64,000 nt of DNA from Gammaproteobacteria bacterium RIFCSPHIGHO2_12_FULL_37_14 (GTDB taxonomy: Bacteria > Pseudomonadota > Gammaproteobacteria > DSM-16500). The position numbers were made by a program, and so were the translations under genes. The notes beneath the pieces are model-generated. The model did no database searches. It saw only the letters and a list, made by a program, of their open reading frames with translations, and was not told where the DNA came from. The stretch covers positions 24,553 through 88,552 of the forward strand of contig MGXV01000086.1 in the NCBI GenBank assembly GCA_001801485.1. The letters run 5' to 3'. Of this stretch, positions 37,429 to 45,634 are shown one piece after another. Each line of letters starts with the position of its first letter. Within the stretch, counting starts at the first letter, position 1.

Positions 37429-38856
37429 TTGAGCTGGATGTTTGAAATGGGACATATTAAGCATATTCACTTCGTGGGTATTGGTGGTGTGGGTATGGCG
37501 GGAATAGCAGAAGTGTTATTGCGACAAGGTTATACGGTTTCGGGCTCGGATTTGGTAGAGAATGCGCTGACCCAATGGTTACGGGTAATGGGCGCAGTGA
37601 TTTATCGGGGCCATGATGCTAGCCATATTAAAAATGCTGATGTATTGGTTCGTTCTTCTGCAGTGGATTGGACTAACCCTGAATTTGAAGCCGCCCGTAA
37701 GGCGCATATTCCTATTGTGCCACGCGCTGAAATGTTAGGTGAGTTAATGCGATTTCGCTATGGAATAGCGATAGCAGGTACGCATGGTAAAACGACGACA
37801 ACTAGCTTAACGACTAGTATTTTAGCGGAAGCCGGTTTGGATCCAACATTTGTTATTGGTGGTCAGCTGAATAGTATTGGTAGCAATGCTCGTTTAGGTC
37901 GTGGACATTATCTAGTTGCAGAAGCAGATGAAAGTGATGCTTCTTTTTTATATTTAAAGCCAGTTATTTCTATTCTGACGAATATTGATCACGATCATAT
38001 GGAAACCTATCAAGGTGATTTTAATCGATTGAAAGCCACCTTTATTGACTTTTTACATCGCTTACCTTTCTATGGATTAGCTGTTCTTTGTATGGATGAT
38101 CCAATTGTTAGAGAAATTTTGCCGCAGGTTGCTCGCCCTATTGTGACATATGGATTGACTGCTGATGCGGATTTTAAAACATTAACCTATAAACAATCAG
38201 GCATGCAGACTGAGTTTACGGTTGAGCGCCCGAAAGGATTACCGCCACTTCCTGTGACATTGAATTTACCAGGTCGACATAATGTATTGAATGCGCTTGC
38301 AGCCATTGCGGTTGCATCAGAATTAAAAGTACCCGATAACGCAATTATGACTGCTTTACAACATTTTGCTGGTATAGGTAGACGTTTCCAAATTTATGGT
38401 GATTTTCCTTTAGAGAATGGTGGTCATATCACCTTAGTAGATGACTATGGTCATCATCCGCGAGAAATTGCTGCTACTTTACAAGCTGCACGTGAAAGCT
38501 GGCCTGATCGACGCCTGGTAATGGTATATCAGCCACATCGTTATACGCGCACGCGCGATTTATTTGGTGACTTCTGTCACGTGCTCTCATTGCCTGATAA
38601 ATTAATGTTATTGGAGGTTTATGCCGCTGGTGAAGCGTATATTCAAGGTGCAGATGGCATCACGCTTGCTAATGAAATTAAAAAACGCGGACAGATTGAA
38701 CCCATTTTTGTAGAACGTCATGATTTGCTACCTCAATTATTTGAGCGAGAATTAAAGCATGGCGATATCTTGCTATTGCAAGGAGCAGGCAATATTGGGG
38801 CAATTGCTGCACGATTAGCTGCAACCAAGTTAAAAGAAGCAGTCAACACAAAATGA
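37429..38856 (+). CDS. murC: UDP-MurNAc L-alanine ligase MurC
   Basis: MurC adds L-Ala to UDP-MurNAc, the first peptide step. The 475-residue protein has [18 protein letters not shown], the ATP loop [10 protein letters not shown], the [11 protein letters not shown] metal-site motif, HNVLNALAA and the late [11 protein letters not shown]. The TTG at 37429 is preferred since GAGGGGG lies 8 nt upstream; ATGs at 37438 and 37447 are alternatives. murB follows with a 4-bp overlap. Confidence 0.96.
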   Translation: MSWMFEMGHIKHIHFVGIGGVGMAGIAEVLLRQGYTVSGSDLVENALTQWLRVMGAVIYRGHDASHIKNADVLVRSSAVDWTNPEFEAARKAHIPIVPRAEMLGELMRFRYGIAIAGTHGKTTTTSLTTSILAEAGLDPTFVIGGQLNSIGSNARLGRGHYLVAEADESDASFLYLKPVISILTNIDHDHMETYQGDFNRLKATFIDFLHRLPFYGLAVLCMDDPIVREILPQVARPIVTYGLTADADFKTLTYKQSGMQTEFTVERPKGLPPLPVTLNLPGRHNVLNALAAIAVASELKVPDNAIMTALQHFAGIGRRFQIYGDFPLENGGHITLVDDYGHHPREIAATLQAARESWPDRRLVMVYQPHRYTRTRDLFGDFCHVLSLPDKLMLLEVYAAGEAYIQGADGITLANEIKKRGQIEPIFVERHDLLPQLFERELKHGDILLLQGAGNIGAIAARLAATKLKEAVNTK

Positions 38857-39764
38857 GCTCTCTTTTATTACCTCCTATTATTCAAACTTTGCGTGGTCGG
38901 CTTTTAGAAGAAGAATCACTTAGTCACTATACTTCGTGGCGAACGGGAGGCGTTGCGGATTATGTTTACCTTCCTAGTGATCTTCAAGATCTTTCTAATT
39001 TTTTACGGCATCTCCCTGAAAAAATTCCATTATTTTGGCTTGGATTAGGAAGTAATACACTTATCCGCGATGGTGGTGTGGAAGGAGTCGTGATTGTTAC
39101 ACAAGGCGGTCTTAAGCAACTTACCCAAATTAACTCAAATGAGATTCGAGCAGAAGCTGGTGTCGCTTCTGCTCAATTAGCGCGTTACAGTGCGCGCCTG
39201 GGTTGCGCGGGTTTAGAATTCATGGCGGGTATCCCAGGAACAATTGGAGGAGCATTAGCCATGAATGCAGGATGTTTTGGAGGTGAAACTTGGAATGTTG
39301 TTCATGCAGTGGAAATGATTGATCGAGGCGGCAACATGACAAAGCGATCGAAAGCAGAATTTGAAATTGCTTACCGTCATGTAAAATGGACAAGCAAGGA
39401 ATGGTTTGTTGCTGGCTATTTTTCTGTGATGCCGGGAGAAAAAGAAAAATCACTCAATGAAATCCGTGAATTGTTAGAAAGACGTCATCAAACTCAGCCA
39501 ACGGGAACAGCCAATTGTGGTTCGGTTTTTCGTAATCCAAGTGGCGATTATGCCGGCCGCTTAATTGAAGCATGTGGTTTAAAAGGGAAGAAATGTGGTG
39601 GTGCACAAGTGTCAGAAAAGCATGCCAATTTCATTCTCAATGAGCAACAAGCGACCTCTGCGGATATTGAAGAATTGATTCTTGATGTAGGCGCTGTTGT
39701 TGCAGAGAAAACCGGTGTACGATTAATTCCTGAGGTGTGCATTGTCGGACGGCAGAAGAGGTGA
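38853..39764 (+). CDS. murB: UDP-N-acetylenolpyruvoylglucosamine reductase MurB
   Basis: MurB reduces the enolpyruvyl group to give UDP-MurNAc with FAD and NADPH. The 303-residue protein has [12 protein letters not shown], the FAD loop [36 protein letters not shown], the proton-donor motif GSVFRNP and the C-terminal [10 protein letters not shown]. It resembles type II MurB (shorter C-terminus). Its stop is directly followed by ftsQ; ddl, common here, is missing. Confidence 0.96.
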   Translation: MSSLLLPPIIQTLRGRLLEEESLSHYTSWRTGGVADYVYLPSDLQDLSNFLRHLPEKIPLFWLGLGSNTLIRDGGVEGVVIVTQGGLKQLTQINSNEIRAEAGVASAQLARYSARLGCAGLEFMAGIPGTIGGALAMNAGCFGGETWNVVHAVEMIDRGGNMTKRSKAEFEIAYRHVKWTSKEWFVAGYFSVMPGEKEKSLNEIRELLERRHQTQPTGTANCGSVFRNPSGDYAGRLIEACGLKGKKCGGAQVSEKHANFILNEQQATSADIEELILDVGAVVAEKTGVRLIPEVCIVGRQKR

Positions 39765-40532
39765 ATGAAAAGGAAAAGTGTACTTCCCAATTTTCAAAAT
39801 ATCACCCAATTTTGTAAAGTAATCTTATTGGGCATGATGGTTCTTGGTGTGATTTTTTCCCTGAATGAGTTTAAGTTATCTCGTTTTTTTCCTATTAAAG
39901 TAGTGCGTATCTACGGTATTCATCATCTTGATCATCAAGACATTCAGAATGTTTTGCTCCCTTTGGTCGAGCAAGGTTTTTTTGCTATTAATGTTGAGAA
40001 TATTCGCGATCGACTAACCCAATTACCTTGGGTAGCGAATTCTTTTGTTCGGCGATCTTGGCCAGATCAGCTTGAAATTTTCATTAAAGAAAAAACCGTA
40101 CTTGGATTATGGAACGATCGTAATTTATTGAGTGATGCTGGAGAGTTGTTTTTTCCCGATCAAGAAACTTACCCTGATTTTCTACCACGATTAATCGGAC
40201 CAGACGGCATGCAGATGGAAATGATTCATTATTTTAAGGCTATTGACCAGCTATTAAAACCGATACATGTTAAAATTGCATCGTTAGAATTGACATCGGC
40301 TTCAGCTTGGAAAGTAATATTAACAAACGGAATAATTTTATATATAGGGCATAAAGATGTCTTGACTCGCCTCAGTCATTTTGTGAAAGTGTACCCTAAA
40401 ATTATCGGTGATCACGCAATAGATGTAGAATATATTGATTTGCGTTATTCTAATGGAGTAGCTGTCAGGTGGAAACCGGGTGACTTAACCAGAATGGCTG
40501 GGAAGAACAAATATGGCAAAGAAGCCAAATAA
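39765..40532 (+). CDS. ftsQ: Cell division protein FtsQ
   Basis: FtsQ is a bitopic scaffold of the divisome. The 255-residue protein has a short cytoplasmic start, one membrane segment (about 18-37) and a periplasmic POTRA domain starting IKVVRIYGIHHLDHQDIQNV. The beta domain follows with VRRSWPDQLEIFIKEK, LIGPDGM and the RLSHFVKVYPKI and IDLRYSNGVAVRWK strands. The ATG at 39765 is flush with the murB stop. ftsA overlaps its end by 20 bp. Confidence 0.95.
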   Translation: MKRKSVLPNFQNITQFCKVILLGMMVLGVIFSLNEFKLSRFFPIKVVRIYGIHHLDHQDIQNVLLPLVEQGFFAINVENIRDRLTQLPWVANSFVRRSWPDQLEIFIKEKTVLGLWNDRNLLSDAGELFFPDQETYPDFLPRLIGPDGMQMEMIHYFKAIDQLLKPIHVKIASLELTSASAWKVILTNGIILYIGHKDVLTRLSHFVKVYPKIIGDHAIDVEYIDLRYSNGVAVRWKPGDLTRMAGKNKYGKEAK

Positions 40533-41748
40533 AGATTTGTTAGTGGGTATCGATATCGGAACTTCTAAGGTAGTCACGCTTGTAGGTGAAGTGGCAAGTG
40601 ACGGTAGTCTAAGTGTGATTGGTTTTGGTACTCATCCCTCGCAAGGCTTAAAAAGAGGCGTAGTAGTCAATATTGAATCTACTGTTCAATCTATTCAACG
40701 TTCAGTTGAGGATGCTGAACATATGGCAGGTTGTGAGATTTATTCTGCTTTTACAGGCATTGCTGGTAGCCATATTCGTAGTATTAATTCCCATGGAATT
40801 GTTGCTATTCGCGATCGTGAAATCTCTCAAAGTGATGTTGATCGTGTTCTGGATGCTGCTAAAGCAATTGCTATTCCCGCGGATCAAAAAATTCTGCATG
40901 TTCTTCCACAAGAATTTATTATCGATAGCCAAGACTCCATTCGTGAACCGATTGGAATGTCAGGCGTGCGTTTAGAAGCAAAAGTGCATATTGTGACAGG
41001 AGCAGTGGGTGCAGCGCAGAATATTGTGAAATGTATGAAGCGTTGTGGATTGGCAACGACGGATATTGTGCTAGAGCAATTTGCCTCGAGCCAATCGATC
41101 TTAACGGATGATGAAAAAGAATTGGGTGTGTGTATGGTAGACATCGGTGGGGGAACCAGCGATGTTGCTGTCTTTACGGATGGCGCGATTCGTCATACGG
41201 CCGTGATCCCTATTGCCGGCGATCAAGTGACGAATGATATTGCCATTGCTTTGCGCACACCAACACGTAATGCAGAAGAAATTAAAATTAAATATGGTTG
41301 TGCATTACAAGATTTAGTAGATGTTAATCAGATGATTGATATTCCTAATATTGGCGATAAAGTAGGTAGACGGTTGCCAGGTAGGGCTTTGTCTGAAGTG
41401 GTTGAAGCACGTTATGAAGAATTATTTACATTGGTATTAAATGAATTAAGACGTAGTGGATTAGAGCATCGAATCGCTGCCGGTATTGTATTAACTGGGG
41501 GTGCCTCTAAAATTGCAGGTGCGCAAGAATTAGGGGAGCGTATTTTCAAAATGCCGGTACGAATTGGAAAGCCATATAATATGACTGGTCTTGCCGATAT
41601 TATTCATAATCCAATTTATGCAACTAGTGTTGGCTTGTTAATGTATGGTTTACGTCAACGGCAAAATCAGCGTGATATAGCAATTGGTCAACCTAGTATT
41701 AAAAGTTTGTGGTCCAGGATGAAGAATTGGTTTCAGGGTAACTTTTAG
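40513..41748 (+). CDS. ftsA: Cell division protein FtsA
   Basis: FtsA is an actin-like ATPase that anchors FtsZ to the membrane. The 411-residue protein has phosphate loops VGIDIGTSKVVTLVGE and VDIGGGTSDVAVF, the 1C domain (about 85-165), and the adenosine motif GIVLTGGASKIAGAQEL. The amphipathic membrane-targeting tail SLWSRMKNWFQGNF ends the protein. It lies between ftsQ and ftsZ in the usual order. Confidence 0.97.
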   Translation: MAKKPNKDLLVGIDIGTSKVVTLVGEVASDGSLSVIGFGTHPSQGLKRGVVVNIESTVQSIQRSVEDAEHMAGCEIYSAFTGIAGSHIRSINSHGIVAIRDREISQSDVDRVLDAAKAIAIPADQKILHVLPQEFIIDSQDSIREPIGMSGVRLEAKVHIVTGAVGAAQNIVKCMKRCGLATTDIVLEQFASSQSILTDDEKELGVCMVDIGGGTSDVAVFTDGAIRHTAVIPIAGDQVTNDIAIALRTPTRNAEEIKIKYGCALQDLVDVNQMIDIPNIGDKVGRRLPGRALSEVVEARYEELFTLVLNELRRSGLEHRIAAGIVLTGGASKIAGAQELGERIFKMPVRIGKPYNMTGLADIIHNPIYATSVGLLMYGLRQRQNQRDIAIGQPSIKSLWSRMKNWFQGNF

Positions 41749-41760
41749 TGGAGTGATACT

Positions 41761-42945
41761 ATGTTCGAATTATTGGATACTTGCCAACAAAATGCGGTGA
41801 TAAAAGTGGTTGGTATTGGTGGTGGCGGCGGTAATGCAGTTGAGCATATGATGGCAGGCCATATCGAAGGAGTAGAATTTATTTGTGCTAATACAGATGC
41901 TCAAGCTTTAAAAAACTCTTCAGCAAATACGATTATCCAGTTAGGTGAAAATATTACTCGTGGTTTAGGAGCCGGTGCAAACCCTGAAGTGGGACGGCGC
42001 GCAGCAGAAGAAGATCGAGAAAAAATTAGAGCAGCCTTAAGTGGTGCAGATATGGTATTTATTGCTGCTGGGATGGGTGGCGGAACGGGTACTGGAGCAG
42101 CGCCAGTATTTGCTCAAACAGCAAAGGAATTAGGTATTCTTACGGTTGCTGTGACAACTAAACCGTTTTCATTTGAAGGCAAAATGCGATTACAAACAGC
42201 AGATCAAGGTATTGGGAATTTATCTCAATATGTGGATTCGCTCATTACGATTCCGAATAATAAATTACTAACCGTGCTTGGAAAAAATGTCACTCTCATT
42301 AATGCATTTAAAGCCGCTAATGATGTGTTACGTGGTGCAGTACAAGGTATTGCTGAATTGATTACTAGGCCGGGATTGATCAATGTCGATTTTGCAGATG
42401 TTCGTACGGTAATGTCTGAAATGGGAATGGCCATGATGGGAACAGGCGTTAGTTCAGGAGAAAATCGGGCTCGATTAGCCGCAGAAGCTGCAATTGCTAG
42501 CCCTTTATTAGAAGATGTAGATTTAACAGGGGCAAAAGGCGTGCTAGTGAATATTACAGCCGGATTAGATTTATCTATAGGTGAATTTGAAGAAGTCGGC
42601 GAAGTGATCAAAGGTATTACCTCAGATAGCGCAACTGTTGTAGTTGGAACTGTCATCGATCCTGAATTACGTGATGAAGTTCGAGTGACGGTGATTGTGA
42701 CAGGATTAGGTAGAAAGCAAGTTGTTGCTACCCTTAAGCCTCATATTCCAGATCATATCAAACCACCTGAAACAGATTATACCCAACTAGATAAGCCAGC
42801 TATTTTGCGTCGACAAAATACACTTTCTGGCACGAGCAACAATATCCCTAACTTTCAACCTAGCAAAAGTTTGGATAATAATACTCATGATATTGATTAT
42901 TTAGATATCCCAGCTTTTTTACGTCGAAAAGAAGAGGAAGTTTAA
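41761..42945 (+). CDS. ftsZ: Cell division GTPase FtsZ
   Basis: FtsZ forms the division ring. The 394-residue tubulin homologue has IKVVGIGGGGGNAVEHM, the GTP loop GGGTGTGAAP, the T7-like NVDFADVRTVM and a variable linker. The C-terminal peptide YLDIPAFLRRKEEEV binds FtsA and ZipA-like partners. A related LDKPAILRRQ motif appears about 40 residues earlier in the linker. TGGAGTGA precedes the ATG, 12 bp after ftsA. A transposon-like element lies downstream. Confidence 0.98.
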   Translation: MFELLDTCQQNAVIKVVGIGGGGGNAVEHMMAGHIEGVEFICANTDAQALKNSSANTIIQLGENITRGLGAGANPEVGRRAAEEDREKIRAALSGADMVFIAAGMGGGTGTGAAPVFAQTAKELGILTVAVTTKPFSFEGKMRLQTADQGIGNLSQYVDSLITIPNNKLLTVLGKNVTLINAFKAANDVLRGAVQGIAELITRPGLINVDFADVRTVMSEMGMAMMGTGVSSGENRARLAAEAAIASPLLEDVDLTGAKGVLVNITAGLDLSIGEFEEVGEVIKGITSDSATVVVGTVIDPELRDEVRVTVIVTGLGRKQVVATLKPHIPDHIKPPETDYTQLDKPAILRRQNTLSGTSNNIPNFQPSKSLDNNTHDIDYLDIPAFLRRKEEEV

Positions 42946-42990
42946 AAATACTTGGAAAAGCCAGAAAGCAAATGTTCGAGTTTAAATGAG

Positions 42991-43165
42991 AAATCACGTA
43001 ACTCCCCAGATGTCATCCTGAGGAGCGCTTTTTGCGACGAAGGATCTCGATTTATTTAAAAAAACGAGATCCTTCGCACTAAAAAACAGTGCTCAGGATG
43101 ACAATCACGTATTTTGTTACAAAACTAACCCTAGTTTATCCACAACCTAGGGAGTTACGAAATCA
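42991..43165. mobile_element. MITE-like element between ftsZ and lpxC
   Basis: CGTAACTCCC (42997-43006) and GGGAGTTACG (43150-43159) are perfect 10-bp terminal inverted repeats of a 163-bp element. They are flanked on both sides by the direct repeat AAATCA (42991-42996 and 43160-43165), a 6-bp target-site duplication. Inside lies a second palindrome: TGTCATCCTGAG (43011-43022) with CTCAGGATGACA (43092-43103), and CGAAGGATCTCG (43038-43049) with CGAGATCCTTCG (43065-43076). There is no coding capacity, so any movement would need a transposase in trans. Confidence 0.75.
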
Positions 43166-43357
43166 CACCATACTGTAAAAAATAGGAGCAACCAGCAAGC
43201 TAAGTTGTATGGTCATAAAATAATAGTGGATATGAAATAATAAAGATGCTACAAAACCACTCAGTGGGTATTCTACAGGGATTGTTGCTCGTCGGCGGGG
43301 AATCGCTAGGGCTAATTTTCTTTCCTAAAAACAGCATATTATGATAAAATTTCAATT
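43166..43357. other. lpxC upstream region
   Basis: About 190 bp between the MITE and lpxC. No gene is visible. TGATAAAAT (43342-43350) resembles an extended -10 box and ends 7 nt before the lpxC ATG; a matching -35 is poor. Confidence 0.4.
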
Positions 43358-44293
43358 ATGAGTAATTCAAAACAAAGGATGATTAAGCAGCGGACGCTGA
43401 AAAACGTCATTAAAGCGACAGGTATAACATTGCATGGGGGTGAGCGAGCAGAAATTATGCTACGCCCTGCACCTATCAATACTGGCATTTTATTTCGACG
43501 TGTCGACCTCAGCCCTATCGTTGAGATTCCTGCTCGTGCGGAGTGTGTGGGTGATACGACTCTTTCCACTACCTTGGCAAAAGGTAAAGTTAGGGTGGCA
43601 ACCGTTGAACATCTCCTATCAGCATTTGCAGGGTTGGGTATTGATAATGCTTTTGTGGATGTAACAGCCTCTGAAATTCCAATCATGGATGGTAGCGCAG
43701 GGCCCTTCGTATTTCTTATCCAATCAGCAGGTATCGAAGAACAAAGCGCACCTAAACGTTTTATTCGTATCAAGCGAAAACTTAAAATTATGGATGGGGA
43801 TAAATGGGCTTGTTTTGAACCATTCAATGGTTTTAAAGTAACTTTTACCATCGATTTCGATCATCCTTTATTTAAATCAAAGAACAAAACTGCTACTTTA
43901 GATTTTTCCAGTCTTTCTTATGTAAAAGAAGTTAGTCGAGCTCGTACTTTTGGATTTATGGCTGATTTTGAAAAATTACAAACATTAAATTTAGCTCGAG
44001 GCGCAAGCTTAGATAATGCAATTGCTATCGATGATTTTCGTGTTTTAAATGAAGATGGTTTGCGTTATGAAAATGAATTTGTTAAACACAAAATTCTTGA
44101 TGCGGTGGGCGATTTATATTTATTAGGTTCTAGTCTTATCGGTTCCTTTACAGGTTTCAAATCAGGTCATGCGCTTAATAATAAACTTCTGCGACAGTTA
44201 TTACTCAATGACGATGTGTGGGAGTATGTCACCTTTGAAGATAGCAAAACCGCTCCTATTTCCTATGTGCGACCTATTTTATTAGAAGTATAA
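43358..44293 (+). CDS. lpxC: UDP-3-O-acyl-GlcNAc deacetylase LpxC
   Basis: LpxC commits UDP-3-O-acyl-GlcNAc to lipid A synthesis. The 311-residue zinc enzyme has [13 protein letters not shown], the zinc motif [15 protein letters not shown], the [12 protein letters not shown] loop, and the second-domain [13 protein letters not shown] with the zinc histidine and aspartate. No Shine-Dalgarno precedes ATG 43358; ATG 43379 is an alternative. It meets the convergent dciA 7 bp later. FtsH, its degrading protease in E. coli, is also in this window. Confidence 0.97.
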   Translation: MSNSKQRMIKQRTLKNVIKATGITLHGGERAEIMLRPAPINTGILFRRVDLSPIVEIPARAECVGDTTLSTTLAKGKVRVATVEHLLSAFAGLGIDNAFVDVTASEIPIMDGSAGPFVFLIQSAGIEEQSAPKRFIRIKRKLKIMDGDKWACFEPFNGFKVTFTIDFDHPLFKSKNKTATLDFSSLSYVKEVSRARTFGFMADFEKLQTLNLARGASLDNAIAIDDFRVLNEDGLRYENEFVKHKILDAVGDLYLLGSSLIGSFTGFKSGHALNNKLLRQLLLNDDVWEYVTFEDSKTAPISYVRPILLEV

Positions 44294-44300
44294 TCGCCGC

Positions 44301-44765
44301 TTACTTTTTATAATGTTGAGCAATTTTCTCCATGATATTTCGCAGTGTAAGATCTTCTATCGTTTGAGCGGTATTTTTAATTGTTTCTGCTGTTTCTCTG
44401 GATAATAAAAGCGGTGGTTGGTTGATTTCAATTAAATAACGTTTGGAATAGGACGAATTTAATGGTCGAACTTTATAATGAATATCTTGTATATGTTTTA
44501 ATGTGGGATCGTGTTTGAATTGAGTAATAAGATTAGCTGTTTGAAAGCGGAGCTGAGTGGCGATGGCAGCGTTCTCTACGAGCATGATTAGTCGATTATT
44601 TTCATCATTAACAATTTGACAATATTTTTTTAAATTCGGATCTAAATAAGTAAATATTTTTTGTGTTAATAATTCGATTTTTTTTATTCTCTCATACAGT
44701 GATTTTAATCCTTGATGATCAGTTTTGAGATAGCCATTTATTTTTTTTATTTTTGGATTTTTCAT
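44301..44765 (-). CDS. dciA: DciA-like (DUF721) protein
   Basis: DciA loads the DnaB helicase in bacteria that lack DnaC. The 154-residue protein has the DUF721-type sequence: an N-terminal basic stretch, then YCQIVNDENNRLIMLVENAAIATQLRFQ and the VRPL-type segment that ends the KH-like domain. Location between lpxC and secA, common in Legionellales and other gammaproteobacteria, supports the call. Its ATG overlaps the stop of the upstream gene by 1 nt (TAATG). Similarity is moderate. Confidence 0.78.
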   Translation of the reverse strand: MKNPKIKKINGYLKTDHQGLKSLYERIKKIELLTQKIFTYLDPNLKKYCQIVNDENNRLIMLVENAAIATQLRFQTANLITQFKHDPTLKHIQDIHYKVRPLNSSYSKRYLIEINQPPLLLSRETAETIKNTAQTIEDLTLRNIMEKIAQHYKK

Positions 44766-45436
44766 TAAGATGAAGGGCGTGAGGGTAATGTTTCTGCTTG
44801 CATTTCGGTTTCATTGTCACAGGATTTTTTAGAAGTTTGGGAAGCAAATATTGTGTTTAAGTAGGGATAAGATAATTCAATATTGAAGGATGTTTCTGGT
44901 AATGGAAGTTGACCAAGATGAATTAAAAAATCATCTGTTGTTTGTAAATCGCTGATAGGGAGATAATCAAAATAATTAGCATTTGATTGCACAGGAACGG
45001 TATTGCTTGCACAACAATCGGCATCATTAGCTTTTGATTGCACAGGAGTTGAGTTGCTTGCACGATAATCACCTTCAAAAAGGCTTTGCAAATATTTTTT
45101 ACTTATATCAGATATCACCACTGCTGCGGTGCTTTTAGGTGTTGTAGTGACGTTGCTGTATTCAGTCTTGACGATAGTTTTGGGTGTTGTCGTGACCTTA
45201 CTGGGTTCAATGGTGACGATTGTTTCTGAATAATTGCCTGTTTGTATGGGGGTTTCCATGATGGGTACGGTATCGAAAGGCTGAAAACGCCACGTTAGCC
45301 ATGCAGATCTTGGCATAACTAATCCATGCTCCTTGGCAAATTCTAATGGGAAGCCACTGAGTTGAGCGGGTGCCCCAGATGAGATGACTACTATTTCTTC
45401 TTCTGAGGATGGATGACTGGGGTGGCGATTATTCAT
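44765..45436 (-). CDS. Unknown 223-aa Thr/Ser/Pro-rich protein with internal repeats
   Basis: I do not recognise it. The 223-residue protein lacks a signal peptide and membrane segments and has much low-complexity sequence. Two tandem duplications are visible: a 15-residue unit around VTTTPKTIVKTEYS and a 17-residue unit around ASNSTPVQSKANDAD. The corresponding DNA repeats have periods of 45 and 51 bp. The C-terminus (NETEMQAETLPSRPSS) has a glutamate cluster and Ser tail as in some type IV effector signals. Its stop is coupled to dciA. Function is unknown. Confidence 0.72.
   Translation of the reverse strand: MNNRHPSHPSSEEEIVVISSGAPAQLSGFPLEFAKEHGLVMPRSAWLTWRFQPFDTVPIMETPIQTGNYSETIVTIEPSKVTTTPKTIVKTEYSNVTTTPKSTAAVVISDISKKYLQSLFEGDYRASNSTPVQSKANDADCCASNTVPVQSNANYFDYLPISDLQTTDDFLIHLGQLPLPETSFNIELSYPYLNTIFASQTSKKSCDNETEMQAETLPSRPSS
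44976..45077 (-). repeat. 51-bp tandem duplication inside the unknown gene
   Basis: The segment starting at 44976 (TTAGCATTTGATTGCACAGG) recurs at 45027 with few mismatches. The period is 51 bp, encoding the 17-residue unit with PVQS. Confidence 0.75.
45138..45227 (-). repeat. 45-bp tandem duplication inside the unknown gene
   Basis: GGTGTTGTAGTGACGTTGCT at 45138 recurs as a diverged copy at 45183, period 45 bp, encoding the 15-residue unit with VTTTPK. Confidence 0.65.
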
Positions 45437-45634
45437 AGCAATTCCTTTTAAAGAGGTAACTAGTTTTTATTTAACTAAATCTATCGTGTTTTTAGTTGGA
45501 GATCAAATTTTCGGTATAGTTGGCTAGCTTTTTTACAGTTAAGATTGACGAAAAACAGAGGACCAGGTAATGTCTTCCCTTTTCAGGTATAAAACTTAAA
45601 GAGAACCTGTTTTGGTTGGGAGTGATTGATTCTT

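Noticed and set aside
42225..42656. 143-codon frame opposite ftsZ
   Set aside because: It is a shadow of ftsZ on the other strand and has no similarity to known proteins or ribosome site.
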